Below, in pieces: positions 39,121-52,690 of a stretch of 64,000 bases of DNA (within the stretch, counting starts at the first letter, position 1; each line of letters opens with the position of its first letter). A program made the translations under genes and the position numbers. Source of the stretch: Rhodobacter maris. Lineage in GTDB: Bacteria; Pseudomonadota; Alphaproteobacteria; Rhodobacterales; Rhodobacteraceae. Where the stretch lies: contig NZ_OBMT01000001.1 in NCBI RefSeq assembly GCF_900217815.1, positions 824,898 through 888,897 on the forward strand, given 5' to 3'. The notes beneath the pieces were generated by a model. It was not told the origin of the DNA, searched no databases, and was given only the letters and a program-made list of their open reading frames with translations.

Positions 39121-39381
39121 CACAACACTATTTCACACTGTCAACGGCGTTCAATCTGCGCCCGATGCGAAACGCGGCTTGATATCCGCTCGCTTGGCAG
39201 GCGTCCTGAGGCAGACGCGCAGCCTAACACCACGCCTTCTGCTGCCGAGAGCGAAAACTGGATCCTGGGGCGTAACGAGTTTTGCAGAACAAGCGGCCCC
39301 GGAACGTATTCATTAGGCGCCTCCAGTGTCAGCTCGGATTTCCCAAGACATTCCGATCAAACTGCCGCTACCACTACCTCA
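39121..39381. other. Left-end segment of the element; encodes alternative tail of the recombinase in the excised circle
   Basis: No independent gene is seen in these 261 bases. The first 62 bases continue the recombinase frame when left and right ends are joined: after LVAGAGSQ the frame reads on to a TGA at 39180-39182. The rest shows no clear signals. Confidence 0.6.
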
Positions 39382-41898
39382 TCAACTCCCAAGGATGTGT
39401 GCCAGTTCGACGATATCGGTGGCGTCACCACCGCCGGATACCCTGTTGGCAAACATCTGACCAATAACGCCTCTCAATCCAGACACATCATTCGATTTCA
39501 CCGCCGCAATACCGGCCGCTACAAGGCGGTCATGCAGCTGTTCATCAATGGCCAAGAACTTCTCTTCTCCGAGTCTCTGGAAGATCGCGAGCAAGAACTC
39601 AGGGCTTTCGGCCAAGACCTTGAGCCGAATGCTCCGCATTTCATCAAGCGAATTCCTCGCAGTGTCGAAATCGCGTTCGCGGATAGCCCGACGCGTTGTC
39701 GCCAGCAACTTCTCATACCGATCTGCGTCAACCGGGTGAGCGTCGTTTCGAAGGTCGTCAAACTGAACCTCGATCTCATTGACCTCCTTCGTCAGCACCC
39801 GTTCTTCATTTTCCGGTGCCAGGCGAAGTAGGGCCACTTCCTGCCGTACCCGGCGTGCCTCTTCCGCAACGGATCTGTGAGTATCGGCATCAACAGAGGT
39901 GGAGAGCGCAGCATCAAGACGCTCTATACGTGCCCGGAGATCACCTGATGGATCCGCCTTGCCGCCGAGCGTCTCGTTGAGGTCCTCCAAGTCGTTTTCC
40001 GCCCGTTCAAGAAGCATAGACGCCACTTCTGCTCCTTGCTGCCCGTCGAAATTTATATGTCCTCCCGGGGCAAGGTACAAATTATGAGAGTCGATCAACC
40101 GCCCGAGGCTCGGCAACTCGACCGCGAAACTTAGGGTGCCGTTGTCACTCATTTTCCAGTGAACAATCAGGTCGTCTCCGCGGTTTATGCGTTCTCCTCG
40201 CTCCAAGTCCTCCCGCCCATTCATCCGGAAGTCACCAATATGAAGATTGCGCTCAGGATCATCGATACCTTCGCGCATCTCGTAAAATTCGAACGTGATG
40301 AAGTCATCCTCCCCCGCCTTGAGCGGCTTGCCTGCGCGAAACCTATGCCGCCCTTCGGCAGGCAGTGCGGTCCCCTTCTTCAGGATCGGCTCCAGACGAT
40401 TTCGTTCATAGCCAACCGTTCCCGTCTGCGTCTTGACCGCGAGCGTGTAAGTCATGGGAATGCTTGCAGCGCTTGCTTGAGTGCGAACGATGGTGATCTC
40501 GCGTGTCAGGTCCTCTACAATTCGACCTGCAGCATTATGCACTGTCAAGACGAAGCGATTTTCCCCATCCTTACGAACCGGCACGCTCAGTTTCACGACC
40601 CCGTCGAATGGCTTTCGACCAGTCGTACCGCCGGCTTCGTCCACGACTTCAATCTCAAACCCGGCAGGAACTTCAGAGGTAGGTGTCACTCTAATCCGCG
40701 CATTGTCTTCCGCGATCCTCGACTTGAAATCCACGGTCAGCGAGATCGTACCAGCTACCGTCTCCTGTCCGCGACTCGTCTTGCGGGCTGACTGATCACC
40801 TTCCCACTGCCTGCTTTCTGCAAATATCGCGGCGCCCACTGCCACAGCGGTCATCGGATCGAGACCCTGCTCCACTTCAATCGCAAGTTGAGATTGAAGC
40901 ATTTCCCTGACAATTGGCATCTTCGACGGGCCACCAATTGGCACAATTCGAGAAATGTCTTCATGGGTATACCCATTTTCTGTGATTATTTTTCTGCACA
41001 GATCAATGGAATCTTCGAGGCGATCCCTGACGAGGGAAACAAGCTGTCCGCGGGTAAGATCAATGGACAGGTAAATGTCCTCTCCCTCCTGATCAGCGGC
41101 ACGAACTTCGTCTTCGCTTGCAAAAATCGATGCTGTTTCCGATGCAGAAAGCTGAATCTTTGCTTTCTCGATTGCACGATGTGCGATCGTCGAGAGATGC
41201 CGGTACGTTCCCTCCTTCTGAAAGTCCGACGGCAACGAAAAGTTGTCGAGCAGCCAGGGACGCACCAGGCTATCAAACACGATGCGATCGAAGTCCCGAC
41301 CGCCCAGCATATTGATGCCTTCATGTGCAACCACGGTCACTGCACCGCCTGTACTCATCACAAGCGCGACGTCGAAGGTTCCGCCACCCAAGTCATAAAC
41401 TAGGAAGACCCCGTCCTTCTGCTTGCCGTGCGCGATTGAAGCCATCGCCGCAGCCACCGGTTCTTGGAGAAGGCTGACTCTTTCCAGGCCCGCCATCCTC
41501 GCCGCCGCGATCGTTGCTTCGCTCTGCATTTGGTTGAAGGCCGCAGGAATGGTAATCACCGCCCCCTCGATCAGTCGCTCGCCACTCTCGGTCAGAGCTT
41601 GCCCGACAAGTGTCTTGATGATCTCCGCGCTGCATTCTTCGGGCGACCACTCTAGGCCGCCAATTCGAACCGGACTCTTGGTGCCCATCAGCCGCTTGAA
41701 ACCTGCCGCGACGTTTGCGGGCGCCGAGGTGATACGATCCTGGGCCGCCTTCCCGACAAATCGATGCCCACGCTTGTCGAGATAGATCACGCTAGGAAGG
41801 ACATCTGAGCCGTCCGATGTCTTGAAGAGCCTCGTTGACCCGTTGATGTTGCCCACGACCGCTGAATTGGATGTTCCGAGATCAATACCAAGGTACAA
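39382..41898 (-). CDS. Hsp70-family chaperone-like ATPase with long C-terminal extension
   Basis: An 838-residue protein. Residues 1-360 are an actin-fold Hsp70 ATPase: LGIDLGTSNSAV (phosphate 1), TIPAAFNQMQ, DLGGGTFDVAL (phosphate 2) and IGGPSKMPIVREML (adenosine). A substrate-binding-like beta region follows (about 390-620), then about 200 residues of helical, probably coiled-coil sequence with no DnaK-type EEVD end. It differs from housekeeping DnaK in length and C-terminus. It is the last gene of a three-gene operon with a GrpE-like and a J-like gene, so it looks like a dedicated chaperone set for one task. The task is unknown. Confidence 0.85.
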   Translation of the reverse strand: MYLGIDLGTSNSAVVGNINGSTRLFKTSDGSDVLPSVIYLDKRGHRFVGKAAQDRITSAPANVAAGFKRLMGTKSPVRIGGLEWSPEECSAEIIKTLVGQALTESGERLIEGAVITIPAAFNQMQSEATIAAARMAGLERVSLLQEPVAAAMASIAHGKQKDGVFLVYDLGGGTFDVALVMSTGGAVTVVAHEGINMLGGRDFDRIVFDSLVRPWLLDNFSLPSDFQKEGTYRHLSTIAHRAIEKAKIQLSASETASIFASEDEVRAADQEGEDIYLSIDLTRGQLVSLVRDRLEDSIDLCRKIITENGYTHEDISRIVPIGGPSKMPIVREMLQSQLAIEVEQGLDPMTAVAVGAAIFAESRQWEGDQSARKTSRGQETVAGTISLTVDFKSRIAEDNARIRVTPTSEVPAGFEIEVVDEAGGTTGRKPFDGVVKLSVPVRKDGENRFVLTVHNAAGRIVEDLTREITIVRTQASAASIPMTYTLAVKTQTGTVGYERNRLEPILKKGTALPAEGRHRFRAGKPLKAGEDDFITFEFYEMREGIDDPERNLHIGDFRMNGREDLERGERINRGDDLIVHWKMSDNGTLSFAVELPSLGRLIDSHNLYLAPGGHINFDGQQGAEVASMLLERAENDLEDLNETLGGKADPSGDLRARIERLDAALSTSVDADTHRSVAEEARRVRQEVALLRLAPENEERVLTKEVNEIEVQFDDLRNDAHPVDADRYEKLLATTRRAIRERDFDTARNSLDEMRSIRLKVLAESPEFLLAIFQRLGEEKFLAIDEQLHDRLVAAGIAAVKSNDVSGLRGVIGQMFANRVSGGGDATDIVELAHILGS

Positions 41899-41900
41899 AG

Positions 41901-42287
41901 CTATTCCTCCCGCTCTTCATCGCTGCGCCTCGCAACGAGAACCCGTCCCTTGTGGACCACCTTCATCTCTCGCACGACGGCAGGCTCGATCGTCTTGGTG
42001 ACAACGAGGTCTTCATCCTGACCGAAGTCCTCTCCATTGTCAGCAGAAGCAGGCATTCCGACAGAAAATTGCTCGCCGTCAAACGAAACCAGATTCAAGC
42101 CAAGCTGCCCAGAGATGGTTGCAAGCTGCAGATCAGAAAACTTCAACTGGGCCGCCATGCGCTTTCCATCCTTGTCTGGCAATTGTTGGGCGGCACGCTG
42201 GCTGGCCCTGACGAGCTTCCAGTACTCCACACAAAGGCGCGCGACCAACTCCTGATCGACACCCGATGTATTCGCACTTTCTACCAT
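41901..42287 (-). CDS. Small GrpE-like protein of the Hsp70 cassette
   Basis: A 128-residue acidic protein. The N-terminal half is helical (WKLVRASQRAAQQLP); the C-terminal end TIEPAVVREMKVVHKGRVL resembles the beta-domain end of GrpE, where a valine-rich strand and a GRVL/GRVIRPA segment occur. Together with its place directly before an Hsp70 gene (2-base gap) this suggests a nucleotide-exchange or co-chaperone role. The similarity is weak and needs profile comparison. It overlaps the J-like gene by 7 bases. Confidence 0.55.
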   Translation of the reverse strand: MVESANTSGVDQELVARLCVEYWKLVRASQRAAQQLPDKDGKRMAAQLKFSDLQLATISGQLGLNLVSFDGEQFSVGMPASADNGEDFGQDEDLVVTKTIEPAVVREMKVVHKGRVLVARRSDEEREE

Positions 42288-44209
42288 GAGGCCACGATCC
42301 TTTGCGCGTCTGCTCTTAGTGTCGCAGCTCTACTCGTCAACTCGCCCTCCACCGACTCAAGTACACCGGATGTGTAGCGAAAGCTCCCACAGCGGGCGTT
42401 AAAGTCGTCCACCAGGGCATTAAACCTGTCTATCTGTCTGTTGTTTGTGGTCATTGGCCGGATGTAGTCCAAGCGGGCACCCTGAAAGATGCAGTATCTC
42501 ACTTGGTTTCGGGTCAATGACAGCCCAGTTCCGACGGGCGGCATATCCTCCTCGTACGGATCAGAAACCTCGTACGGATCCGAAACGCTCGGCACCGCTG
42601 GAACCGTGCTTCGTTCTGCAACAGGCGGGATATAATAATGCCCGGACGCAGGTTTGCGGAACTCATCCATCAGAACAAAATAGAGAATGACAGCTCCTAT
42701 TCCCGCAAGAAGCACGAGCTTCGCCTTCTTGACAAGTCTCTTGCCTTCAATTTTGGACTTCAGCTTCTCCAAATCTCGACGGTCCGCAGGATTGGCGAAG
42801 ACAATCATGTCATCGACGACCCTGAGCATCCCATTCAGATTTCCACTTTGGCGCTCCAGTTCCTTCATCTTCCAGTTCTTGTGAAGGATAGCTCTTTCTT
42901 CCCGCAACTTATCAAGCACCTCCTTGGGCCCTTTGCCGCTGCCAAGCTCAATCAGGCCATCAACGAGGAGAAATGCAGACTGCGGATCGTTGCTTTCGTT
43001 ATTGAGCGACAGTGCCAGATCGCGCACCACAAGGTACGCCATCTCAGGCTCTGACAGAGACTTCCTCGCATCATTGAAGGATCTCACGACATCACTCAGA
43101 AGCTTGCCACCGCTCTCGGAGAAGCCATCAGACCTCAAGGCCTGACCGAACCGCGATGCGTTGTTCTTCGCGCGCTCGCAGGCATCAACAAGGGGATCCA
43201 GTTTGTCGGAGATCTTCTTCTGGTGAGACAGGGACTCGAGGGTAGTTATGTCCTCCTTGAGCGATTCCGCGACCGACTCCAGTTCTGGAAACGTCGTCAG
43301 CAGAGCGTTCGAAAGCGTCAACGCCTCATCATAGCGACCGTGATCGTTGGCAAGCTCGAGGCACAGCTTGCGGATGATCTCATACAATTGTTTGGAGCGT
43401 CCTTCCTCCTGACCTCGAAACTGCGAATAGACCTGCACTGGCTGGTTGATTGAATCCCACGCCGCAAGGAGTCTCTCAACTTCTTTGATATGTTGAGGCA
43501 AATCGGCCGAGACCTTCCTGGCCGCTTCGGTCACCGTCAATACGGATTCCTTGATAACCGCAAGATGAGGTTCACTCTCCTTATCATACATTTCGACAAG
43601 GTGCCGCAGAAACGACCCCTCGGGATTTCTCTCCAGCTCCTGTTCTACAACGTCATTCATCCCTTTCCCTGGAACCGGAAGCGACCATATCCAGTTCGCA
43701 GCGGCAGTGGCATGGCGCTGGCGAATATCCCTCAATCCATCCCGGAACTGGTTCTCTTCTACCGCTGGTAAACCGGATGAGCGACGTTCCGCATTCAGAA
43801 ACTTGAGAAGGTTTACCTCATCAAGCTCGCCCCAAGATTGAGCCAATGAATACACAACTTCAATTGAGGCATTCCCCTTGGAGCAGAGGTGCGCAGCGAT
43901 ATTCGCTCTTGCCAGATCCGGAAAGTGATCAATTTGGGTCAAAATGACAGCCGGGTCATCCTGACGCAATATTTCCTCTAGTTTGCTCTTTTGGAGCTGG
44001 CTCAGTTCGGGCAACCACGACAGCTCGAAAATCAAACGCGACTTCGGAGTAACGAGGGCCTGACGAGCTCTCTGCAATTCATCTTCCGAGTGAATACCAT
44101 CGAGTTCCGCATCCTCAACAAGTTGGGATATCTCGGCAGCGGAAGATCGATAATTGGCCTGGAGAACGCGAAACGGATTATTCTCTAGGGAAAAGGCTTT
44201 GTGTGACAT
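42281..44209 (-). CDS. J-like N-terminal, single-pass membrane protein of the Hsp70 cassette
   Basis: A 642-residue protein. The N-terminus (ENNPFRVLQANYRSSAAEI) resembles the start of a J-domain but lacks the HPD motif. A long helical middle (about 80-490) follows, then one membrane span (about 497-514) and a 125-residue C-terminal domain with a Cys pair (RYCIFQG ... NARCGSFRY). ATG 44209 follows an AGGGAG ribosome site; a longer frame exists but lacks support. It starts the operon that includes the GrpE-like and Hsp70-like genes, which suggests it recruits the chaperone to the membrane. Confidence 0.65.
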   Translation of the reverse strand: MSHKAFSLENNPFRVLQANYRSSAAEISQLVEDAELDGIHSEDELQRARQALVTPKSRLIFELSWLPELSQLQKSKLEEILRQDDPAVILTQIDHFPDLARANIAAHLCSKGNASIEVVYSLAQSWGELDEVNLLKFLNAERRSSGLPAVEENQFRDGLRDIRQRHATAAANWIWSLPVPGKGMNDVVEQELERNPEGSFLRHLVEMYDKESEPHLAVIKESVLTVTEAARKVSADLPQHIKEVERLLAAWDSINQPVQVYSQFRGQEEGRSKQLYEIIRKLCLELANDHGRYDEALTLSNALLTTFPELESVAESLKEDITTLESLSHQKKISDKLDPLVDACERAKNNASRFGQALRSDGFSESGGKLLSDVVRSFNDARKSLSEPEMAYLVVRDLALSLNNESNDPQSAFLLVDGLIELGSGKGPKEVLDKLREERAILHKNWKMKELERQSGNLNGMLRVVDDMIVFANPADRRDLEKLKSKIEGKRLVKKAKLVLLAGIGAVILYFVLMDEFRKPASGHYYIPPVAERSTVPAVPSVSDPYEVSDPYEEDMPPVGTGLSLTRNQVRYCIFQGARLDYIRPMTTNNRQIDRFNALVDDFNARCGSFRYTSGVLESVEGELTSRAATLRADAQRIVASW

Positions 44210-44440
44210 GCGCTCCCTGTTCACGGTAGATGCAACGTTGATTCCTGCCTCAGGCAAGGTGGCACGTATTTCCCAATAGTCACAAGCAGGTAGCTTTGAT
44301 CGTCGAGCGTTTTTCTGGGCACGGCACCGATGCACGGCCGCCAAGACGCTTATGTCGGTCGGACACTTCTGTGGTAGAACGTGGACGCACATGCCGACGA
44401 CCACAAATTTCTTTGCTGTACGCGGCTCTCATTGCGAGTT

Positions 44441-44833
44441 TCATTGCGCACATAGTTTGGCGTCCTCCAGTGTGCTGGCATAGGTCAGGCAGCTCTCTAT
44501 ATTGTCCAGCCTCGAGGCCATCTCCTTTGCGATCTTCAAGTTGCCGTTGAAGTCTTCGACCAGTTCGTTGTGTTCCTTCAGCAGCGTTTCATGCGCCGCG
44601 ACGCATTCGGTCACGTTCGATTTGCAGGTGAAGCCTTCGTAATTGCACTGGTATGTGTCGAAGCAGGCAGCGCCGCGGTCGACGCACATCCCGCTGCTGG
44701 AACAAACCTGGTCTCCGTAGTCCAGACAGGCGGGTTGTGAGCCGATCCGGCAAGAAAAGTTCTGGCCGAGCACAGGTGAGGCAACCACGAAGGCCAGTAG
44801 CGGGATCAAGGTTCGTATCAGTGTTATTGTCAT
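44441..44833 (-). CDS. Secreted cysteine-rich protein of unknown function
   Basis: A 130-residue protein with a signal peptide (about 1-23, cleavage near VLGQ) and nine cysteines in the mature part, in a regular pattern (FSCRIG, ACLDYG, QVCSSSGMCVD, AACFDTYQC, FTCKSN, ECV). The second half is helical and ends in two more cysteines. The Cys spacing implies a disulfide-rich periplasmic fold. I do not recognise its function. It lies 6 bases after hsdR on the same strand, so it may be co-transcribed with restriction genes; 231 bases separate it from the chaperone cassette. Confidence 0.72.
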   Translation of the reverse strand: MTITLIRTLIPLLAFVVASPVLGQNFSCRIGSQPACLDYGDQVCSSSGMCVDRGAACFDTYQCNYEGFTCKSNVTECVAAHETLLKEHNELVEDFNGNLKIAKEMASRLDNIESCLTYASTLEDAKLCAQ

Positions 44834-44839
44834 GATCGG

Positions 44840-47974
<3,135 letters not shown>

Positions 47975-47975
47975 A

Positions 47976-48830
47976 TCAGAATAGCCTCCGCTTCTGCTCG
48001 ATCAGCGCCACACCCTCGAGGTCAGTTCCTGCAAGGTAGTCGTTGATGAGACCCGGACGATCACGCGAGAGTTCCAGAGCCTTGACCCAGTCAGGCTCTC
48101 TCCGGCTTGGCTCAAAACTCAGTTTCGGGGCGTCCAGGAAACGATCAAATCGCGGTGAAAAGGAATCGTATTTAGCCCCCGCAATGGAATCGTATGCACG
48201 CCTCAGGTTGCCCGCAACCGACTGCGTGAGGCTAAAGTCCCTTCCCGGCCCTTGCTCGCCATGGCCCAAATCGCAATTTGAAACCAACTCGTGCCACGGC
48301 CGCATGCCGACGATCTGTATTGGAGAAGGACTGTTGATTGCGGGGATGCCATCCACTGGCGCGAAGGCGCAGCCCCAGACTCGAAACTCTGCCGATGCAA
48401 TGCAGGTCGGTATGGGTGTAAACCTGCCGTTGTTTCGGTTATAGAAGAGGTAGATCGGGATCATCGACCCGCAGTTGTTCCGAAGGTCCATGATCTGCTG
48501 ACCATTGCCGTCGAGGCTGTTATAAAGCCCCGAGGGAAACATCCGTTTGGCCTGAATACGGACGCCGATGCCATCGCCCTCAATGTCTCGAAACCATATA
48601 TCGTAATCAGCGCCGGTAGGGCGACCACCCGTAGCTTTCGTCCCGACGCCCTCCTCTTTCTTGGTCCATGACTTTACGCGCAGCCCGAAATGCGAAAGCC
48701 TTTCGTCGAGCTTGAGAAGCAGAGTTTCGGTGATCGTCTCCTCGGAGAACGCAAGATTTCGGCGGAGCGCATGGTCCATGCGGTCCATGACCCAGAACGC
48801 CAATTCCTGAAACGTGCGACAAACTATCAT
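47976..48830 (-). CDS. Nuclease-like protein inserted in the hsd operon (DUF6615-like)
   Basis: A 284-residue protein. The region [19 protein letters not shown] followed by VRIQAKRMF fits a restriction-endonuclease-like core (Asp in the ADYD strand, then QAKR in place of ExK). DUF6615 proteins have a similar TGAD...QAKR pattern, but that family assignment is from memory and tentative. It overlaps the hsdS stop by 4 bases and hsdR starts 1 base after it, so it is translated within the restriction operon. It may be an extra effector or a modifier of the type I complex. Confidence 0.6.
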   Translation of the reverse strand: MIVCRTFQELAFWVMDRMDHALRRNLAFSEETITETLLLKLDERLSHFGLRVKSWTKKEEGVGTKATGGRPTGADYDIWFRDIEGDGIGVRIQAKRMFPSGLYNSLDGNGQQIMDLRNNCGSMIPIYLFYNRNNGRFTPIPTCIASAEFRVWGCAFAPVDGIPAINSPSPIQIVGMRPWHELVSNCDLGHGEQGPGRDFSLTQSVAGNLRRAYDSIAGAKYDSFSPRFDRFLDAPKLSFEPSRREPDWVKALELSRDRPGLINDYLAGTDLEGVALIEQKRRLF

Positions 48831-50037
48831 TCAGGGTTCTCCGTGGCTTGTGCCACCCGCAACTCCCCCGACATCAGGCGGGGGAGGAGGAGGTCGCGGG
48901 TCTGAGCGAGGGTGCGGGATTCTTGGACGTTGGCGAGCAGACGTTGGAACATCGGGGTTACCATATGCTCGAACTGGTCACACACCTCTTTCGGGCCTTG
49001 AACGAGAGATACCGCTTCAATGGTCCGCGTCGTAATCGTGTCAAACACCGATCCATGGGCCGCATTCACAAGCCGATCGACCAACTCGCGAAACGCGCAA
49101 TTCAGCCAGAATGGATGACCGCTTCGAGATGTGAGTGCGTAACAAGTTTGATTCATCGCGATATCCGAGCCAAACATGCAGCTTCTGCCAGTCGTTGCAC
49201 CTCGCGCCACAACCACCGTCGCATATTTTGGAATGATCTTCGTCGCGCTGTTCTTGAGCCCGCTCTCGGAGATGCTTCGTTCGGTTTCGATCAGAAACGC
49301 ATCCTTACATTGGCTGACATCCTTCGCACTCGCCCAAGGGATGCCACCGTTCCAGTATTCCGCCTTGTCGGTTTTCGGTGTGCCGCCAGAAAGAAGAGTT
49401 GCCAGATCGAGCAATCCGCTTTCCTCCCACCCCTCCGGTTTGCCCTCGGCGTCGAGGCGGTCGGGGAAGAGGGACCAGAGGTCGGGGGAGAGGTAAGGCG
49501 CTGCGCCTTCCATCTTGGCGCGGGTGGGGCCGAAATCGACGAACCAGTCGCGGAACAGCGCCCGCGCCATGGCCTCCAGCGTGGCGTTCATTTTCCGGTT
49601 CAACTCGATCTTGTCATCCAGCGCCCCGAGGGTTGCGGCAATCGCGCGTTGTTCGGGGAAGGGGGGGAACAAGATGTTGGCTTGGTGCAAGTCATTCCGG
49701 TTAAGTCCGGGAACGGCGGCTTTGTCGGAATATGCGTGAAAATCGATCCCACGCAGGAAGTAGGAAACAAATCGGGGATCGTTTCCCTTAAAATCTCGGA
49801 CGTATAGAGTGGTGTTCAGCGGCCAGAAATCGTCCTCAACGTAATAGACTGTCCCGATAGTCCCATATCGCCCGGTTACAACCCCCGGCCCTTTCACTTT
49901 GGCCACAGAGTGCGTGTCGGAAACGCCCGATGATGAGACAAGCGGGATGGAGCCGGGCTGTCGTTCTTTCTGCGGCAGGTCGTAGCCGCGCTTCAACTCG
50001 ATCACGTCGCCAAGTTGACAGTGTTTCCACCCCTTGC

Positions 50038-50041
<4 letters not shown>
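48827..50041 (-). CDS. hsdS: Type I restriction enzyme specificity subunit HsdS
   Basis: A 404-residue subunit with two target recognition domains. Each half starts with a [15 protein letters not shown] or [24 protein letters not shown] segment and ends in a conserved helix ([21 protein letters not shown] and the C-terminal [14 protein letters not shown]). The recognised DNA half-sites cannot be read from sequence. It overlaps hsdM by 4 bases and the extra nuclease-like gene by 4 bases. Confidence 0.93.
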
Positions 50042-51591
<1,550 letters not shown>

Positions 51592-52321
51592 TGGTGAATC
51601 TGCTCCCAGGAAAGATTTTCGGAAACGGTATTTCAGCCGGAGCGCGAAATCCAGCCGTCAAGCGAGAGCATATGACCGCACCTCATTCTCATCCAGACAT
51701 GAGTGAGGCAGCACCCTCCCCCACGACCGAAGAGCGCCACATGCTCAGGGGGGCCAGCCAACCGTCACCCTCGCAATCTTCCTCACATTCTCCACCCAAC
51801 CGCCCCAACCGAACCCGAGACGCGCATATCGATGAGCGCCGAGGGTTCGCCGTTTACCCGGATCGAGAAGCGCTGCCGGGCGCGCCGAGATCTGGGTCAG
51901 GGCGACTGCTTGCAGTCGGGGGACGGGAACCCGTCCCCATACCCTGCTAAAGAATTGGGACGTCAATTTTCAAATACCGAATGGCATATCTTTATTCGCA
52001 TACCCCCATAAAATCAACCACATTACCGGGCCAGCGAAAATTATAGCTTGGATGACCAACCGCACCCCTGAACACAAAATTCGGAGAATATTCGACCCGG
52101 AACGCGACCCAAGTAAAAGAGGAAAGCGATACAGTCGAATGGCTTTATTGCGGAAAACTCAGGCACTCTATTCGTGAAAAAGTATTTCCTATTATTTTTC
52201 TGCGGCTTGTCGAGCAGAGCTCTCCGCGCCGCAGGTGGGGCGGTAGAGAGAATAATGTGTGTGAAGATTTTCACGGTGGCGATTTATGATTCGTGGGGAG
52301 CTGAAAACACACGGTGCAAAC
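51592..52321. other. Non-coding divergent region between hsdM and mobC; candidate oriT
   Basis: No reading frame in these 730 bases is convincing. The hsdM-proximal half is GC-rich and has two adjacent perfect hairpins: GACTGC-TT-GCAGTC (51904-51917) and a 9-bp stem GGGGACGGG/CCCGTCCCC with loop AA (51919-51938). The mobC-proximal half (from about 51960) is AT-rich and has CTGCGGC (52200-52206) pairing with GCCGCAG (52228-52234). An AT-rich region with inverted repeats directly before mobC and the relaxase gene is the usual place of oriT; the nic site is not identified. Confidence 0.45.
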
Positions 52322-52690
52322 ATGGCAAGAGCTGGAGATGGAAAACCCCGATCTGAGAAACGGCGCGCGACACATAGGATTTCAAAACGTATCTCCGCGG
52401 ACGAGTGGGGCGCATTTCAGGAGCGCGCTCGCGCGGAGGGATTCGAAAGCGGGCAGCAATTTCTAAATGCCTTCATCTTGGGCAACGCAGAAGTGAAGAA
52501 CATACAGAGGCGAGATTTGACTTTGATCCTAGGACACATTGGCAAACTGGGCTCAAACGCCAACCAAATCGCACGACATCTCAACTCAGGAAAGATTAAA
52601 ACGATCAGTCCGGAGGACCTGAAGTTCCTGATCGGCATTCCGGGGCAGATCGAGACACTCGGCAAAATGCTCCGGAATATGTTGAAATGA
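52322..52690 (+). CDS. MobC-like mobilisation protein
   Basis: A 122-residue relaxosome accessory protein. The C-terminal half has LILGHIGKLGSNANQIARHLN, cut here to KLGSNANQIARHLN, the hallmark of MobC proteins, which open DNA at oriT for the relaxase. The basic N-terminal half (KPRSEKRRATHRISKRISADEW) has a ribbon-helix-helix-like look. ATG 52322 is preferred; an earlier in-frame ATG adds 12 unlikely residues. It overlaps the relaxase gene by 4 bases. Confidence 0.88.
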   Translation: MARAGDGKPRSEKRRATHRISKRISADEWGAFQERARAEGFESGQQFLNAFILGNAEVKNIQRRDLTLILGHIGKLGSNANQIARHLNSGKIKTISPEDLKFLIGIPGQIETLGKMLRNMLK

